Numbered from the stretch's first letter, positions 35,501 through 47,257 are shown. The stretch is 64,000 nt of DNA from Branchiostoma lanceolatum (GCF_035083965.1 NC_089724.1:3024001-3088000), one strand, 5' to 3'. The notes: generated by a model from the sequence alone, not told the origin. Numbers and translations are program-made.

Positions 35501-38500
35501 ATCGCTGCGAGATCATCGAGGCGACCATTGTTTTGTAGTCAAAATTATGACGAAAATTTGCACACGATGTAACGTTAGCGATATACAATTTACAACGATA
35601 CCGGAAAACATAATTTTTGTAGAATCTTTCTGTCAATGAGAATTGAACCTGGTGGGGGTCTTGCTGTCTAAATTAACATAATTTTTCATCCATTTACGTA
35701 CTGTATTTGAAAACCTCGACCTGGAAACATGTGAGTGGAATCCTCTTCATGGCGACCACCTGTCCATCGCGACTGTTTTTGCTCGGTCCGCCGGGTGGTC
35801 GCCTTGGGCAGGTTTGACTGTACTAGTGTACAATAGTACCTTTACCCTACAGAGTACGAAAATATCCAGGTGCACCAGTGCGCCCACAGCCAAATATTAG
35901 GTGCACAGCTCCTATTTTGGGTGCACACAGGTGCACATGCACCCAGTATTTCGAGCCCTGTAACTCTTTTAGTTAAGGCGTTGGGTTTGCAGGGCCAGTG
36001 TAGGTTGTGACCACGCAAGCAGACTCAGTGATTACTGAAGGAGTGTGAATTGGAAAGTCACAGAGATCAAAAGATCTACAGTCATGTACAGAGCAACTAC
36101 CATTATTAGTGCCCTGTAGTAATTCTGACTTCATGTGTTTAAATCAATTCATTTAAAAAAAGGCATCGCATCCAATCTCTCTGAGGCATTCTCATTTCTT
36201 GGGCTCGGAGATAAACTTTGCTGTGTAAATTGAGTTATATTGTTTGGGACTTTCATGCACGGTAGAAAGGGAAAGAAGTTTTTTGCAGTGCCATTTTTAA
36301 GTAATTCCTAACGTGAGGAGAGTCGCTTAGACAAATTAAAGTATTGTACGAGGGTGAGTCAAAAAGTAATGTAAGTGGTTCTACATTTTTTGTATTATAT
36401 AACAAGCTCATTTTTTCATAGAAATTTTCAAATGAATTGAAAGTTCTTAATTTGTTGACTCACCCTGGTATACTCGTTGCACTTCAGAGCAGGAGCTTTC
36501 AAGAGTTTGGTATCTTTTCCAAATCGCTGGTTCCAATAGCTTTCAATATTGCAGGCAACAAAAGATTAACTAGCCCTGAAATTGCCTTGGCAAGGGGATA
36601 ACGAGTTTCCTGGACCACCACCGCAAAAAATACAAAGATAAAAAAACACTAGTACTGTGCAGTCATTTCCACATTTACAGCAATTTGGCCGGCAACGTTT
36701 TGAAGTTGCAGGTGAGATTTCCAACAGCTTCCAATATTGCAGGCAATGGAACAGATTAGTATTTCACTAGCTAGGCTGGGGGATAGAGCTGTTTACTGGT
36801 ACACTGTACCAATACAGTATCAGGTACAATCAATTAGGTACAGGTCCATTAATACCTGACCCTGCTGTATCGGTACTGGACCTGACTCAGGGGATGGCCA
36901 CTTTGACAGATATAATTACTATGAAATTACCATGGCAGTGCTCTAAAGCACAGAAAACACATTTGCATGGCTGGAGTCAAACTTTCATCTTTGTTTTCAT
37001 AAAAATAATACGTAGCACAGTCAAATATTATGTTTTTACCAGTTCAAACATGCTTTTGTCTTTATTGAAAATCTAGCATTTTCTGAACAAGTAGTTTAGG
37101 TACAGGTTCAGGTCCGGACCTGTACCTTAACCCGTGTACCTGTAACGGTACCTAAAATTTGTTTAGGTACACATCTCTAGATCTACTGGGGGATGATGAG
37201 TTTCCTGGGCTCACAGATTGTATGTACAGGGCCGGTGTTGGTTGTGACCAGGAAAGCACACTAAGTGATTACTTAATCATAAAGGGAGTGTGAATATTGG
37301 AGAGTCACAGAGTTAAGATTAAAGCTTTGTTGTCCACTGTGAGTTCTTGAAGTGTCTGACCAGAATACAGATTTGATGCATCGATCAGTTCTTTTGAAGA
37401 AAGATGTACAAAGCTAGTCATGTAATAAATGCTATAGAATATAATGATTATTATATTAATCAACATTTTATCAGACTTAAATTGTAGTTACTGGAGCTGA
37501 AGCTTGTCAATGAGCATTGTAAATTCATTTAGTGTTGTAGCCGGATTTTATTTTAATTTGTGATAGGAGGAAAAGGACTATTTTTTTGTGGTGTTTTAGT
37601 TCTCTATCACTGTTGAAACGATGGGATAATACAATTGAAACCCATCTTCACAGTGTCATCATTTTGGATTTTGCAAATACTACAAAATTAAAATAAAACC
37701 ACAGTAAAAAATTTCCAACTTTACCGTACATGTGTATGCATGTCAATTTCTTCTCCCGAAGCTGCAGGTTAGATTTCCAACCACTTGCAATATTGCAGAC
37801 AACAGATTGAAAAGATGAGTATTTTGAGCCTCAAAGCTCTAGATTTAAGTTTCCTGACAGGCTGTGCCTTGCAAGCAGGCTTGATGATTACCAGAGCGGC
37901 CGTGCATTAGAGACCAGGGATGGAAATACTGGTGCATATATATATTATGTATATATATTATATGATGTATATATGCACCTAGTTTAAATTTCTGACTGTG
38001 GGTCCACTAATCTCTCTCTCCCTCTTTCTCTCTCTCCCTCTCCCCCCTCTCTCTCTCTCTCTCCCTCTCTCTCCCTCTCTCTCCCTCTCCCTCTCTCTCT
38101 CTCTCATAAATAGGTAAGAATAAAGGTGTTTATGATTAAGCATATATTATGTAAATGTGTAAGTCATTTGCATCAATAGAATTGTTCATGGAGATATGAG
38201 GTCCCGGAACTCTTGTTAGGTTTTGGTTTTGCTGTGTACCCATTTTTTTCTGTGCACCTAAATCTTAAGGTTATAATTAGATGCACCAGTTCACGCTCCT
38301 ATTCCCAAAAATGAATTTCGAGCCCTGTTACAAACTTATTACGTTAGTGGAGAAATATTGCCACAAAGTGGAAATAGATTGACTTTGACATCAGTGGAAG
38401 ATTGGAGGAGCTCAGACCATGATTTCTGAGGCATGACGTTCATATGCCACATATTTGTCATGATTTGGGCACAAATTGAGAGGATATGCGCAGTATATTT

Positions 38501-41500
38501 CAGAAATCTAGTTAGCTTGCGTTGTAGATTAGTACTAAATGTCATATTAATGTGGAACCGTTGTTGCCTAATTATATTCTATTACTCGGTCAAAAATGAT
38601 AATGAACTGTTTATAGAATTTCTCCAAAGCCTGGTTATATCAGAATTTCAAAGAGAATGTTTCAGGTAACCTCTACATGTAGTTACTAGGCACTAGAACT
38701 AGGAGTCCATAATTGTGATATGCCAAACTCACAAATGTGTAACTATAATGTAAATTGTATGCAACTAAAAGCAATTGCTGTTCAAATCACCACAAATATA
38801 CAAGTTGCCCTTGTCATTGCCGCAGTTCAAGGTTCCAACTTTGATTTTCTACATTTACTGAAAGCTGAAGGATAATCAGAAAATCATGAAATTCAATAGA
38901 TTAACCAAACCAAACAAAATTTTTGTTTAGTAGGTGGGCCTTTAATGATAATCCAGCTACATCATCATCATCATAGCTTGTCGCAATGTATCTCAGCCCT
39001 GAGGTCATCAGCGCAACTTCGTTTGCTTCCCGCAGGTCCGAGTACATGTATACGTGTATACGTACAATGTATACCTGAATGGAATGTATACGTACAATGT
39101 ATACCTGAATGTAGTGACTTCAGGCCTGGTTATGTCGGTAACCTGATATCCTAGCAGATGTTGGGGTAAAAGATTGTCACTTTTCCTGACAACTATAATT
39201 ATAACTGGCGTCATGTTGGCCCAGGTTAGGGTGTTTGGCCCAGAACCCAGAGGTCCTGGGTTCGAACCCCCTGACATGCCACCGATGTTGTGCCCTTGGG
39301 AAAGGCACTTTACATGACTTCTCATTCCACCCAGGTGGGAAAATGAGACTTTGGTCGGGTACCTAATTGTTCAACCCAACATCTGCTTGGAGATTATGAG
39401 CGGCCCCCACGCCACCTTCATTAATGATGCATGCATGGCTTTTAATTCTGCCACAGATCACAGAAATGGGACAGGAAGTAGAAGGGTCAAAAATTTTTAT
39501 CATTCATTTATTATGGAATATGAAAAAAAAAGACATTTGTTTTTACCATCATGATGATAAATCTTACAAAGCTATACAATTTATGTGCAGTGGAACAGGT
39601 AGCAAAAGAGTCAGATATTTTTATCATTCATTTATCATAGAACATGGAAAAATGACAACATTTTCTTGCCATAAATCTTACAATGCTAAATGTATGTAGG
39701 AGTAATATGAGTAATCTCAATATGATGAGTGATATCATATTGATAAAGAATATTCGGGCAAACAAGATGTTTAAATTTGAATGACCTTAAAACTGTACTT
39801 ACTCTAGTAACATCTATGATTAGATATATTGACTTTTGAACCAACAGTTTATACATGTACATACACAGACCGTAAGTATGAAATTTCAAATACCCAATTA
39901 GATTCAGATTCGATTAATTACCTTATAACGGAAATAGAAGTTCACTTACACATGTGAGCTCCCTTGCAAAGGCGTTCTTTTTTGCTTAACATGATTTTTC
40001 TCTGGCAAGTTGGAATGGTAAAAATTCCTGTAAAACATCCAGTGAAATTAGGCACACCACACACTCCAACCTTCAATAAATGCAGTGAGTGCACATTCCC
40101 ATTACCTGTCCAGGTGCCTTGGCCAGGTAATGAGACATAGCCGTGCAAGTTGAAGACATTTCCTAAAGTCTAGACTTGAGGTCTGATGGCTCAGACTCCG
40201 ACCATTTCTCAGTCTGATTTCTTGATATGTCCCAGGGCTGGAAATACTGGGTGCATGTGCACCTTGGAAGTTTGTGCAAATGTTCACGGTCAACTCTTAG
40301 TCTTACTGAGAAATCGATCATTCTTAACACTGAATATCTGCTTTATTGTACTACAGAATTGTTTCAAGGAGCCGTGCACCTAGTTTTTGACTTTTGAGTG
40401 TTGGTGCACTTATGATTTCTGTTCCTTGCTCCGTCATCTTGGCCATGCATTTGTAAAGAGAAATAGCCGTGCAAGTTGAAGACATTTCCTAAAGTCTAGA
40501 CTTGAGGTCTAAAGGCTCAGACTCTACGCATTTTCCAGCCTGCTTTCTAACATCCCACTGGGCCCAAAATACTGCAGTGGGTGCATGTGCACCTTTGTGC
40601 ACCCAAATATGGAGCTCTGCACCTAATTTTTTACTATGGCTCACTCACTCAGCACCTGAGTGCACCTAGATGTTTGTGTCTTAATGCTATAGGGTAAAGG
40701 TACTATTGTACACTAGTAAACATCTAATATTCTTGAAATTTAAGCATCAGAAAAAGTAATCATTATGTGACCTTTGTTGTACAGCACTTCGTTTGATGTA
40801 TTACTTTAAAATTTTGAAGTTAGCTATGGAATTTGAGATTGAAGTTGTTAAGAAATGCAGTAAAGGTTTGTAAATACGTATTGTTGAATCAGATATTCTA
40901 CTTTATGTTGTGCACCCAAAATTCTTTCTGTGCTCCTAAATTCCCGGTGCACCAATTCCCCAAAATGAATTTCGAGCCCTGAATGATTCCCAATTCCTTG
41001 CCCAGCCAACTTGGCCATGGTAATGAGAAAGACAAGTTTTCCCACCGCCTGGACCTGAGCTCTAGTGACTCAGAGTCTGACTCTATCCATTTCTCAGCCC
41101 GATTTCTTACGTCCAATCTTCAAGAAAGTCGGACCGTTGGAAAGTCTCCATCCATTTCCCTTGCCAGGGCTCGAAAGTCATTTTTGAAAATAGGTACAAC
41201 CAAAGAAATTAGGTGCACAGAAAGAATTTTGGGTGCACCACATAAAATAAAGTTGAATATCAGCAACACCTAATTACAAAGTTAACGCTACTTCAATCTT
41301 TAATTCTATATAGTAGCTAACTTAAGATTTCAAGCAAGTAATACATCGTACATCAAATAAAGTACAGCAAAAAGTTATATTGCTTTTTCTTATAGTGTAA
41401 CATTAATTAATTTTCAAGAATTCTGTGTACACGAGTACCTTTGCCCTATATAGTATAAAGATATCTAGGTGCACTGGCACAGTCCAAAATTAGGTGCACA

Positions 41501-44500
41501 TGTCGAATTTGGGGTGTATGCGGGTGCACAGTCATACACCCACTATTTCGAGCCCTGATAGCTCTGCAAGTTTTCCCACCGCCTAGACCTGAGCTCTAAT
41601 GACTCAGAGTCAGACTCTATCCATTATTTCTTACTTCCAATCTTCCAGAAACTCAGACCGTCTCCATCCATGTTCCCTGGCAGTGTAAAAGAGGGCCTGC
41701 ATGCTCTTTTCCGTAAGCCGTATGCAGCCTATTTTTATTTCCTGTAGGTAAGGCCACACCAATTTAATTTCTAGGTTAACGGAATTTTTAAAAAAAATGC
41801 TTGATTGGAAAATCAACATGAAAACAGAATCTCAGAGGAAAGTTTGTACATGTACTTTGGTGCACACAGTTTCAGGGGGTGAACAGGGTCAGGTGCAAGT
41901 TTTCACCCAAGTCTTCTGTTTTCATGACTTTTTTGTTGCTAAAATTTAAAGAAAAATGGTTGTGGCCTTAGCATGATATGTCTAGGGTGTTCTTTCTAAT
42001 TCAGCGTAAAGCATTGTCGGTACCCCCCATGCAGACCCTCCTAAAACCATGCCATAGCCTGGAAAGGAAGAAACACCAGCCAAAGGTCAGGTCCTGAAGG
42101 TCACCACCGTCCATTTCCTTAATGTTCCCGCGAGGTACCGGCGGAGAAAATCAATAACTCGGAACAATTTCACTTTCACAAACCTTTTTCATGTTCAAAT
42201 GGCATGCACAAAACTGATGATGTAACAAAAAGGTGCTTTCCTTTCGTTTTCGCTGGAAAACTAAGATTACAAGGAAAATGCAAGGTACGTGCATATGAAG
42301 TAGAGTGCCCACCATGTAGGTCAAATGTTTTTAGCTTTGCTGTTAACACTGAACAACAGAGAAAATAGAGGGCTCAAACATGTCGCTTCTTCTTAAAAAC
42401 ATGAGCTTCGTTAGTCTACTACTACCATAATCTAAATGTGAGAAATTAAAGTTACACGAACCATGTTATTGTTTTAGTCCGGCACACAGTAATGCATAAG
42501 CAAGCAGGATGTACTAATGGACGATGTGAGTTGAATTGAGACGGAAGGACAAAATGCAATCAAACGTCCCCAGAGAGTGTGGCATCCGTAGTTCGTGACC
42601 TGTCATAACATTCTGTCATATCCGCAACATTATTCATAACTATATTACTATGGCTTGGCTTGATTTTCATTAAGTCTGTGGAATGAAATCTCTGTTACTA
42701 AGCGCCGCCTGTCCCTTTAGAGTTGTACTGCAGTAGGACAAAATGTAATTAAACATCCCCAGAGAGCATTGCTGCCATGGTTTGTGCATGACCCTTCATA
42801 CCGTTCCATCATATCCACAACATTAGTCATTACTATGACTTGGCTTGATTTTGATTAAATCTCTTAGACTAGAATGAAATCTCTGTTACTAAGTGTAAGC
42901 ACTGTCTGTCCCTTCAAAGTGGTACTGCAGTAGGACAAAATGCAATTAAACATGGTCAGAGAGGATGGCAGCCTGGTTCGTGACCTGTCATCTAGTTCTG
43001 TCATATCCCTAACATTAGTCATAACTATGTTGCTATGACTTGGCTTGATTTTGATTAAAATTGTGGAATGGAATCTGTGTTACTAAGTGTTAGCGCCACC
43101 TCTCCCTTCAAAGTGGTACTGCAGTAGGACAAAATGCAATTAAACGTCCCCTGGAAGCATGGCAGCCGTAGTTCGTGACCTGTCATACTGTTCTGTCATA
43201 TCCACAACATTAGTCATAACTATGTAACTGTGACTTGGCTTGATTTTCATTAAATCTGTAGGATGAAATCTCTGTTACTAAATGTTAGCGCTGCCTGTCC
43301 CTTCAGAGTGGTACTGCAGTTGGACAAAATGCAATTAAACATCCCCAGAGAGCATGGCAGCCCGGTTCGTGACCTGTCATATCGTTCTGTCATATCCACA
43401 ACATTAGTCATAACTTGATGTAACTGTGACTTGGCTTGATTTTCATTAAATCTGTGGAATGAAATCTCTTACTAAGTGTTAGCACTACCTGTCCCATCAG
43501 AGTAGTACTGCAGTAGAACAAAATGCAATTTAACGTCCCCAGAGAGCGTTGCTAGTACTTGCTACAATGGTTCGTGACCTGTCATACTGTCCTGTCATAT
43601 CCGCAACATTAGACATAACTTTGACTTGGCTTGCGTTGTGACTTGGTGGAATGAAATCTCTGTAACTAAGTGATAGCCCCACCTGTCCCTTCAGAGTAGT
43701 ACTGCAGTAGGACAAAATGCTTATTAAACGTCCCTGGGGAGCATGACCAGTCATACCGTTCTGTCATATATGCAACATTAGTCATAACTATGTTTCTATA
43801 TGTCTTGGCTTGGTTTGAATTGAATCTGTGGAATGATCGAGATCTGTTACAGTACTAAGTGTTAGTGCCTCCTTTCTCTTGAGCCTTTATTTTTCTTGGA
43901 AGTGGAGGGGAAGGGCTCAAGGATAAGAGTAAGAAGAAAGTAACCTTTTTACATGTACCAGATGTATTAAACATCAATACAGTATCTTCAGCAGGGGGCT
44001 AGTCCGCTGGTAGTAATGTGTACATGTTAAAATCATCTTTTCAAATTTTCCCTCTGCAGGTAGAGAGTGGTGGGTTCCACCTGTTACCGATGTGCTGCGC
44101 CGACGGGAACCCCGAGCTGGAGTGGCGGCTGTCGTTCTGCCAGGCGGAGCTGGAACTGTCCAAGTTCATCCCTCCTGTCTTCATGCACAACTTCAACGTG
44201 CTGCACTCCGTCATCAGGAAAGAACTCGCAGGTAAGTTATCATCCCTCCCGTCTTCATGCACAACTTCAACGTGCTGCACTCCGTCATCAGGAAAGAACT
44301 CGCAGGTAAGTTATCATCCCTCCTGTCTTCATGCACAACTTCAACGTGCTGCACTCTGTCATCAGGAAAGAACTCGCAGGTAAGTTATCATCCCTCCTGT
44401 CTTCATGCACAACTTCAACGTGCTGCACTCCGTCATCAGGAAAGAACTCGCAGGTACGAAGAGGGTTTATCAATTTTTGTATCCAACTCAAAGACTAGTA

Positions 44501-47257
44501 TCTAAGTATCCATGATGGTTAGTGATTGCCAAAGCCCTAAACATCAGTCTGTACTGCAGAGTTGGATGGCATTTGTTGCTTTGCTTGTTTTGGTTTTGGC
44601 TATGTAAATGTTTTGATTGTCTGGAGGATTTAGTTCACTGCCAGTGTAGCTGGAGTGTGGTAGTTTTGGTATAGGCCAATATTGAAGTTGTACGATTCAA
44701 CCCAAGAAAAGGAGTCTTGAAAACACATATCTCAATGCGGAATGCGCCAGAAGTTGAGGGAGTTTTGTGTCCTTGAACAAGAAACTGTAGCAACATTGAT
44801 TCCAAACTCTGAATCCGGTATTCGAATTTCCGACGGCCGCGCAACCGGCGCGCTCGAAATGCGTTCGAAATATTCTATGGAAGCCTGTGTGATAACCCTC
44901 CCGAACCCTATGTGATCCGGATAGTTATCACACGGTCCGGAACACCCGTATCAGGCCCAGGCATGACATAAAAGCTGAGTACACCATGGGTTCTATTTCC
45001 CATATCAATCCACAGGTTCTGCGGTGGTGAGTCCCTACCAGTTGAAGACGATCGTGCTCTGGGCGTGCGACCGGTTAAGACCGGAGTTCTTACGGGATGA
45101 GACGTTCATTCCGCTGTCCTTGTTTGGCATGGTGGACGACATCATGCACTGCCTTATCAACAAGTCCTGCGCAAACTACTTCCTACCACAATACAACATG
45201 TTCCTACACTGCAGGTGAGTCTTTCACTACTTCCTACCACAATACAACATGTTCCTCCATTGCAGGTAACACTTTAAGTTTATTTTGTATCATCAAAAGA
45301 ATTGGCTTCAATACATTTCAACTACTTTTAGTGAGCACTAAAATAAGTTCTCCTGTGTCAGAAAGGAGCATGAATTTCTCCATGATGTTACATACATGTA
45401 TAGCGCCACAGATTAACTTTCATCATGCTACTTTTTCTTTTGAACAGAAAGATAGGTGACAAAAGATCAGTATGTGTTTATGGAAATTACTAGTGCTAGA
45501 ATGGATTCAAACCCAGAACCTGGTGCTCTGGAAGGAGATGACAACTGCATGTTGTTTGACTGTTCCCCATGTGCTTTCACAGTGAAGAGATGATGTTCCC
45601 AGTCGCCAGGAAACTGTCGCTGATTAGAACAGACCCCGTCAAGTACATCTACCTGAGGACAGCAGCAGAGTGGAGGGAGACAGGTGAGACTTTATCGACA
45701 ATAATTCCTTTTCTTAAAACATACAAAATATCATGGAAATCCGTGGTTCCTTTGTTCAGTTATTCTCCTTGGAAGATTTTGACCAAAACGCATCACAAGC
45801 TATCTGCCACCAAAAAATCAAGACCATAGCATGTCCAGGTCAAAAGATACAAAAAACAGAACTTCTGCTGCAGTACCAAGGTCACATACCAGGGGGCCAA
45901 AAATTAACCTTGACCTTTGTTTTCCCAACACCTACCCACATGCCAAATATCATCATAATCCATCAAGAGGTTCTTGAGTTATGCAGACTGCAAAAGTCCG
46001 GAAACACAAACAGACAGACAGACACACACACACACAGACACACCATTTTTCATGGAGGTTATATGTAACTCCCTCGCCGTCTCTATCTATTCCGTCTAAC
46101 ACTACTGTGTCTCACCTTATATCTGAGATAGTTGGCTGACTCACATTAGCAAACAGATGTCTTTGACAGGTAAATTTATTACTATATCTTCTGGGGTGCT
46201 GAAGAATGCACAAGACAAGTTGTATAACCTGTCATGAGTTCTGCGTTTCTTGGAAATCTCTTATGGAGGCACCCATCTGGATTCTATGGACTGGGGGCTA
46301 TACTGTAAATGCAGATTCTGTTTGCTGTGGTTTTGTGTTTGCGGTTTTTGTAGCGCGACCGTTTCACCGCAAACTTTAAAATCACCACAGACATTTTTGT
46401 CCAATACAGTAACTGTAGCAGTACAACAAATGTGACTATAGCGCTGCAACTAACTTTAAAAAAAAAACTGTGAACACTCCATTTTCGCTTTAGCGTGAAA
46501 TAAAATCCACATGAACTTAAATGCATTACAGTATTACATATTAAGTGACGTATGCTATATTGCACATTCCATCGTCCCCTTCCAGCTGGAATGATAGCAG
46601 AGCATCCACATACTGACCTGAACAGCGATGAGAAACACTAGCCATAGACAATTAAACAACATCGTATTGACAGTGTATTGACTGTTCTAATCATTGTTTC
46701 CTTCTAGCTGGAATCATGGAAGAACATTCTCAGACTGTTGCTGGTCATGTTGATTTGACGCTGCATTTTGGAAGGATTTAGTCAACATCGAATGAATTGT
46801 GTTAATTAGATGTGGAAAGACACTTAGACTCATACTTCCAGACACACACACAGACAGACCTCAATTAGGGTGAAGTACTATTTATTTATACTTCTGTTTT
46901 CTTTTACAAGGGTGGCTCTCTCAGTGGCTGGTAATTGATTTTCAGAGAGGCTTTAGGTACCTACATACATACAAACAATTAACTTACTGACATTGTATTA
47001 ACTGTTTCATGTGTGCCCTTCTAGCCGGAATAGTAGCGGAGCATCCCCATACCGACCAGGACAGCGACGGAAAGGAGTCCCCCACGAGAAGCCGCCCCAA
47101 GGCCGATAAACCCCCCCTCAACGACAGGGAGAGCCGGTTCCGCGACTGGACCTCCCATATCGTTGACGTCAACCAGGGGAAGAGCATCTCTGTCTTTATC
47201 GACCCTAACGATATCAGCACGGCCCGTGCATTTCGTATCGACGATAAATTCTACTGA
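29598..47257 (+). CDS. MB21D2: MB21D2-like (Mab-21 domain containing 2) protein, 480 aa, 6 exons
   Basis: Exons: 29598-29767, 32117-32684, 44060-44231, 45016-45214, 45583-45683, 47025-47257. Phases close to 480 aa, close to vertebrate MB21D2 (about 490). Diagnostic stretches seen: LDFRSG near the start, RLVHKYDRRFPLPKDF, KGWPTAAQAWW, EWRLSFCQAELEL, LWACDRL, DIMHCLINKSCANYF and the C-terminal GKSISVFIDPNDI with FRIDDKFY. The Mab-21/cGAS nucleotidyltransferase fold is expected, but the GS motif region reads FLRDNTFEG and the usual acidic pair after it reads STPAYVV, so catalysis is not supported. Molecular role of the family is poorly known. Vertebrate MB21D2 has fewer exons, so the splits at exons 3-6 are notable. 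Start: ATG 29598 follows a 5' region with no better in-frame ATG. Almost every exon has truncated copies beside it. Confidence 0.9.
29768..32116 (+). other. MB21D2-like intron 1
   Basis: The first 700 bases are unique. A reverse tRNA-like remnant lies at about 30490-30605 (GGGATTGAACCCGGGCC). A GTGGTCAC-family repeat lies at 31140-31310. From 31356 to the end are four decayed copies of the start of exon 2. Confidence 0.7.
31356..32040 (+). pseudogene. Four tandem 5' copies of MB21D2-like exon 2
   Basis: Copies start at 31356, 31564, 31744 and 31912, each directly after a pyrimidine tract and CAG, as the true exon does at 32117. All begin GCTTGTCCACAAG or close to it. Copy 1 reaches a TAG after LPKD; copy 2 has TGA after DFLFL; copy 3 stays open to MQPSPFRLY then stops; copy 4 continues through NMQLLQLRSHYL into divergent sequence. 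None ends in a recognisable donor. Divergence falls from copy 1 to copies 3 and 4, the most exon-like. Confidence 0.85.
32733..32990 (+). pseudogene. Two tandem 3' copies of MB21D2-like exon 2
   Basis: GTATAACATGATCCCCACAG and the following codons for RCKGWPTAAQAW recur after the true donor at 32685. The first copy ends AACGCTGAG/GTAAGT (donor at 32837), 152 bases after the true donor; the second (from about 32884) keeps VRCKGWRTAAQAW but has lost the donor (AATGCTATATTG). Confidence 0.85.
34214..35960. mobile_element. GTGCAC-rich TIR element, copy 1, with nested insertion
   Basis: Starts CAGGGCTCGAAATTCATT and ends TATTTCGAGCCCTG. TAACTC flanks both sides (34208-34213 and 35961-35966). The subterminal zones are dense in GGTGCAC and GTGCACC words in both orientations. 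The element is split by the Tc1-like insertion at 34461-35822. CAGGG ends with short duplications suggest a hAT-like source, which is inference. Confidence 0.75.
34461..35822. mobile_element. Tc1/mariner-like TIR element nested in copy 1
   Basis: Bounded by TA; ends CAGTCAAACCTGCCTAGGCG and the inverse CGCCTTGGGCAGGTTTGACTG. The word GGCGACCACCTG recurs inverted at both ends. About 1.36 kb; the short internal frames do not resemble a transposase with its DDE signature, so it is probably non-autonomous. Confidence 0.75.
36347..36472. mobile_element. Mariner-like MITE
   Basis: Ends TACGAGGGTGAGTCAAAAAG and the inverse TTGACTCACCCTGGTA. The wording AGGGTGAGTCAAAAAGTAAT is typical of mariner-family terminal repeats. 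About 125 bp, noncoding. Confidence 0.7.
36790..37178. mobile_element. Inverted-repeat element with GTACAGGT ends
   Basis: GGTACAGGTCC and its inverse recur at both ends, with TTTAGGTACA at the right edge. A second copy sits at 57585-58060, sharing the interior phrase 'CATCTTTGTTT' and the flanking 'GACAG..ATAATTACCATGAAAT' order. Confidence 0.55.
37915..41558. repeat. GTGCAC-rich TIR family, copies 2-4
   Basis: Copies at about 37915-38332, 40230-40981 and 41165-41558. Each ends in TTTCGAGCCCTG or starts in CAGGGCT(C/G)GAAA and carries GGTGCAC words with AAAGAATTTTGGGTGCACCA or close variants. The last is the most compact and shows both termini. Confidence 0.65.
38012..38105 (+). repeat. CT microsatellite
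   Basis: TCTCTC and CCCTCTC runs of about 95 bp; low complexity only. Confidence 0.9.
42545..43870 (+). repeat. 194-bp tandem array, about seven units
   Basis: The word ACAAAATG in the context GTACTGCAGTAGGACAAAAT occurs at about 42549, 42738, 42935, 43129, 43324, 43518 and 43712: spacing 189, 197, 194, 195, 194, 194. Each unit also has TTCGTGACCTGTCATA, TTCTGTCATATCC, ACATTAGTCATAACTATG and TGACTTGGCTTGATTTT. It ends about 190 bases before MB21D2-like exon 3. No open frame persists across units. Confidence 0.9.
44232..44453 (+). repeat. 74-bp tandem copies of the end of MB21D2-like exon 3
   Basis: The sequence CTTCATGCACAACTTCAACG through GAACTCGCAG/GTAAG is repeated so that donors begin at 44232, 44306, 44380 and 44454, exactly 74 bases apart. 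Units differ at only one or two bases. The first donor joins in phase with exon 4 (KELA-GSAVVSPYQ). Later donors would add 74, 148 or 222 bases; only the last is a multiple of three. Confidence 0.9.
45215..45265 (+). repeat. 51-bp tandem copy of the end of MB21D2-like exon 4
   Basis: ACTACTTCCTACCACAATAC, then AACATGTTCCTCCATTGCAG/GTAAC repeats the end of exon 4 and offers a second donor at 45266, 51 bases after the first. Use of the second donor would read TGC AGG TGA and terminate the protein. Confidence 0.85.
45825..46070 (-). repeat. Dispersed repeat, 'CATGGAGGTTA' family
   Basis: Contains ACCATAGCATGTCCAGGTCA, a CAGTACCAAGGTCACATACC block, a CCAAATATCATCATAATCCA block and a CA-rich tail before CATGGAGGTTA. 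The same order is found inverted at 1450-1800 and directly at 62455-62700. Confidence 0.65.
46298..46540. repeat. TIR repeat with ACTGTAAATGCA ends, copy 1
   Basis: Starts TACTGTAAATGCAGATTCTG and ends near AAATGCATTACAGTATTAC; the inner part has GTTTGCGGTTTT and its inverse ACCGCAAACTTTAAA. A better copy is at 58789-58963. Confidence 0.55.
46586..46790 (+). pseudogene. Two 5' copies of the last MB21D2-like exon
   Basis: After CCCTTCCAG at 46585 the sequence encodes (A)GMIAEHPHTDLNSDEKH then TAG; after CCTTCTAG at 46707 it encodes (A)GIMEEHSQT then diverges to a TAG. The true exon starts at 47025 after CCCTTCTAG and encodes (A)GIVAEHPHTDQDSDGK. Both copies keep acceptors and phase, so they could act as alternative terminal exons giving shortened proteins, or be decayed duplicates. 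Confidence 0.75.

Larger units (their letters stand above)
32685..44059 (+). other. MB21D2-like intron 2 (11.4 kb), mobile-element rich
   Basis: Contains exon 2 tail copies (32733-32990), SINE heads (33083-33222 reverse, 39205-39400 forward), GTGGTCAC repeats (33240-33545), four members of a GTGCAC-rich TIR family (34214-35960, 37915-38332, 40230-40981, 41165-41558), a Tc1-like element nested in the first, a mariner-like MITE (36347-36472), a GTACAGGTCC inverted element (36790-37178), a CT microsatellite (38012-38105) and the 194-bp array (42545-43870). No other gene seen on either strand. Confidence 0.75.
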
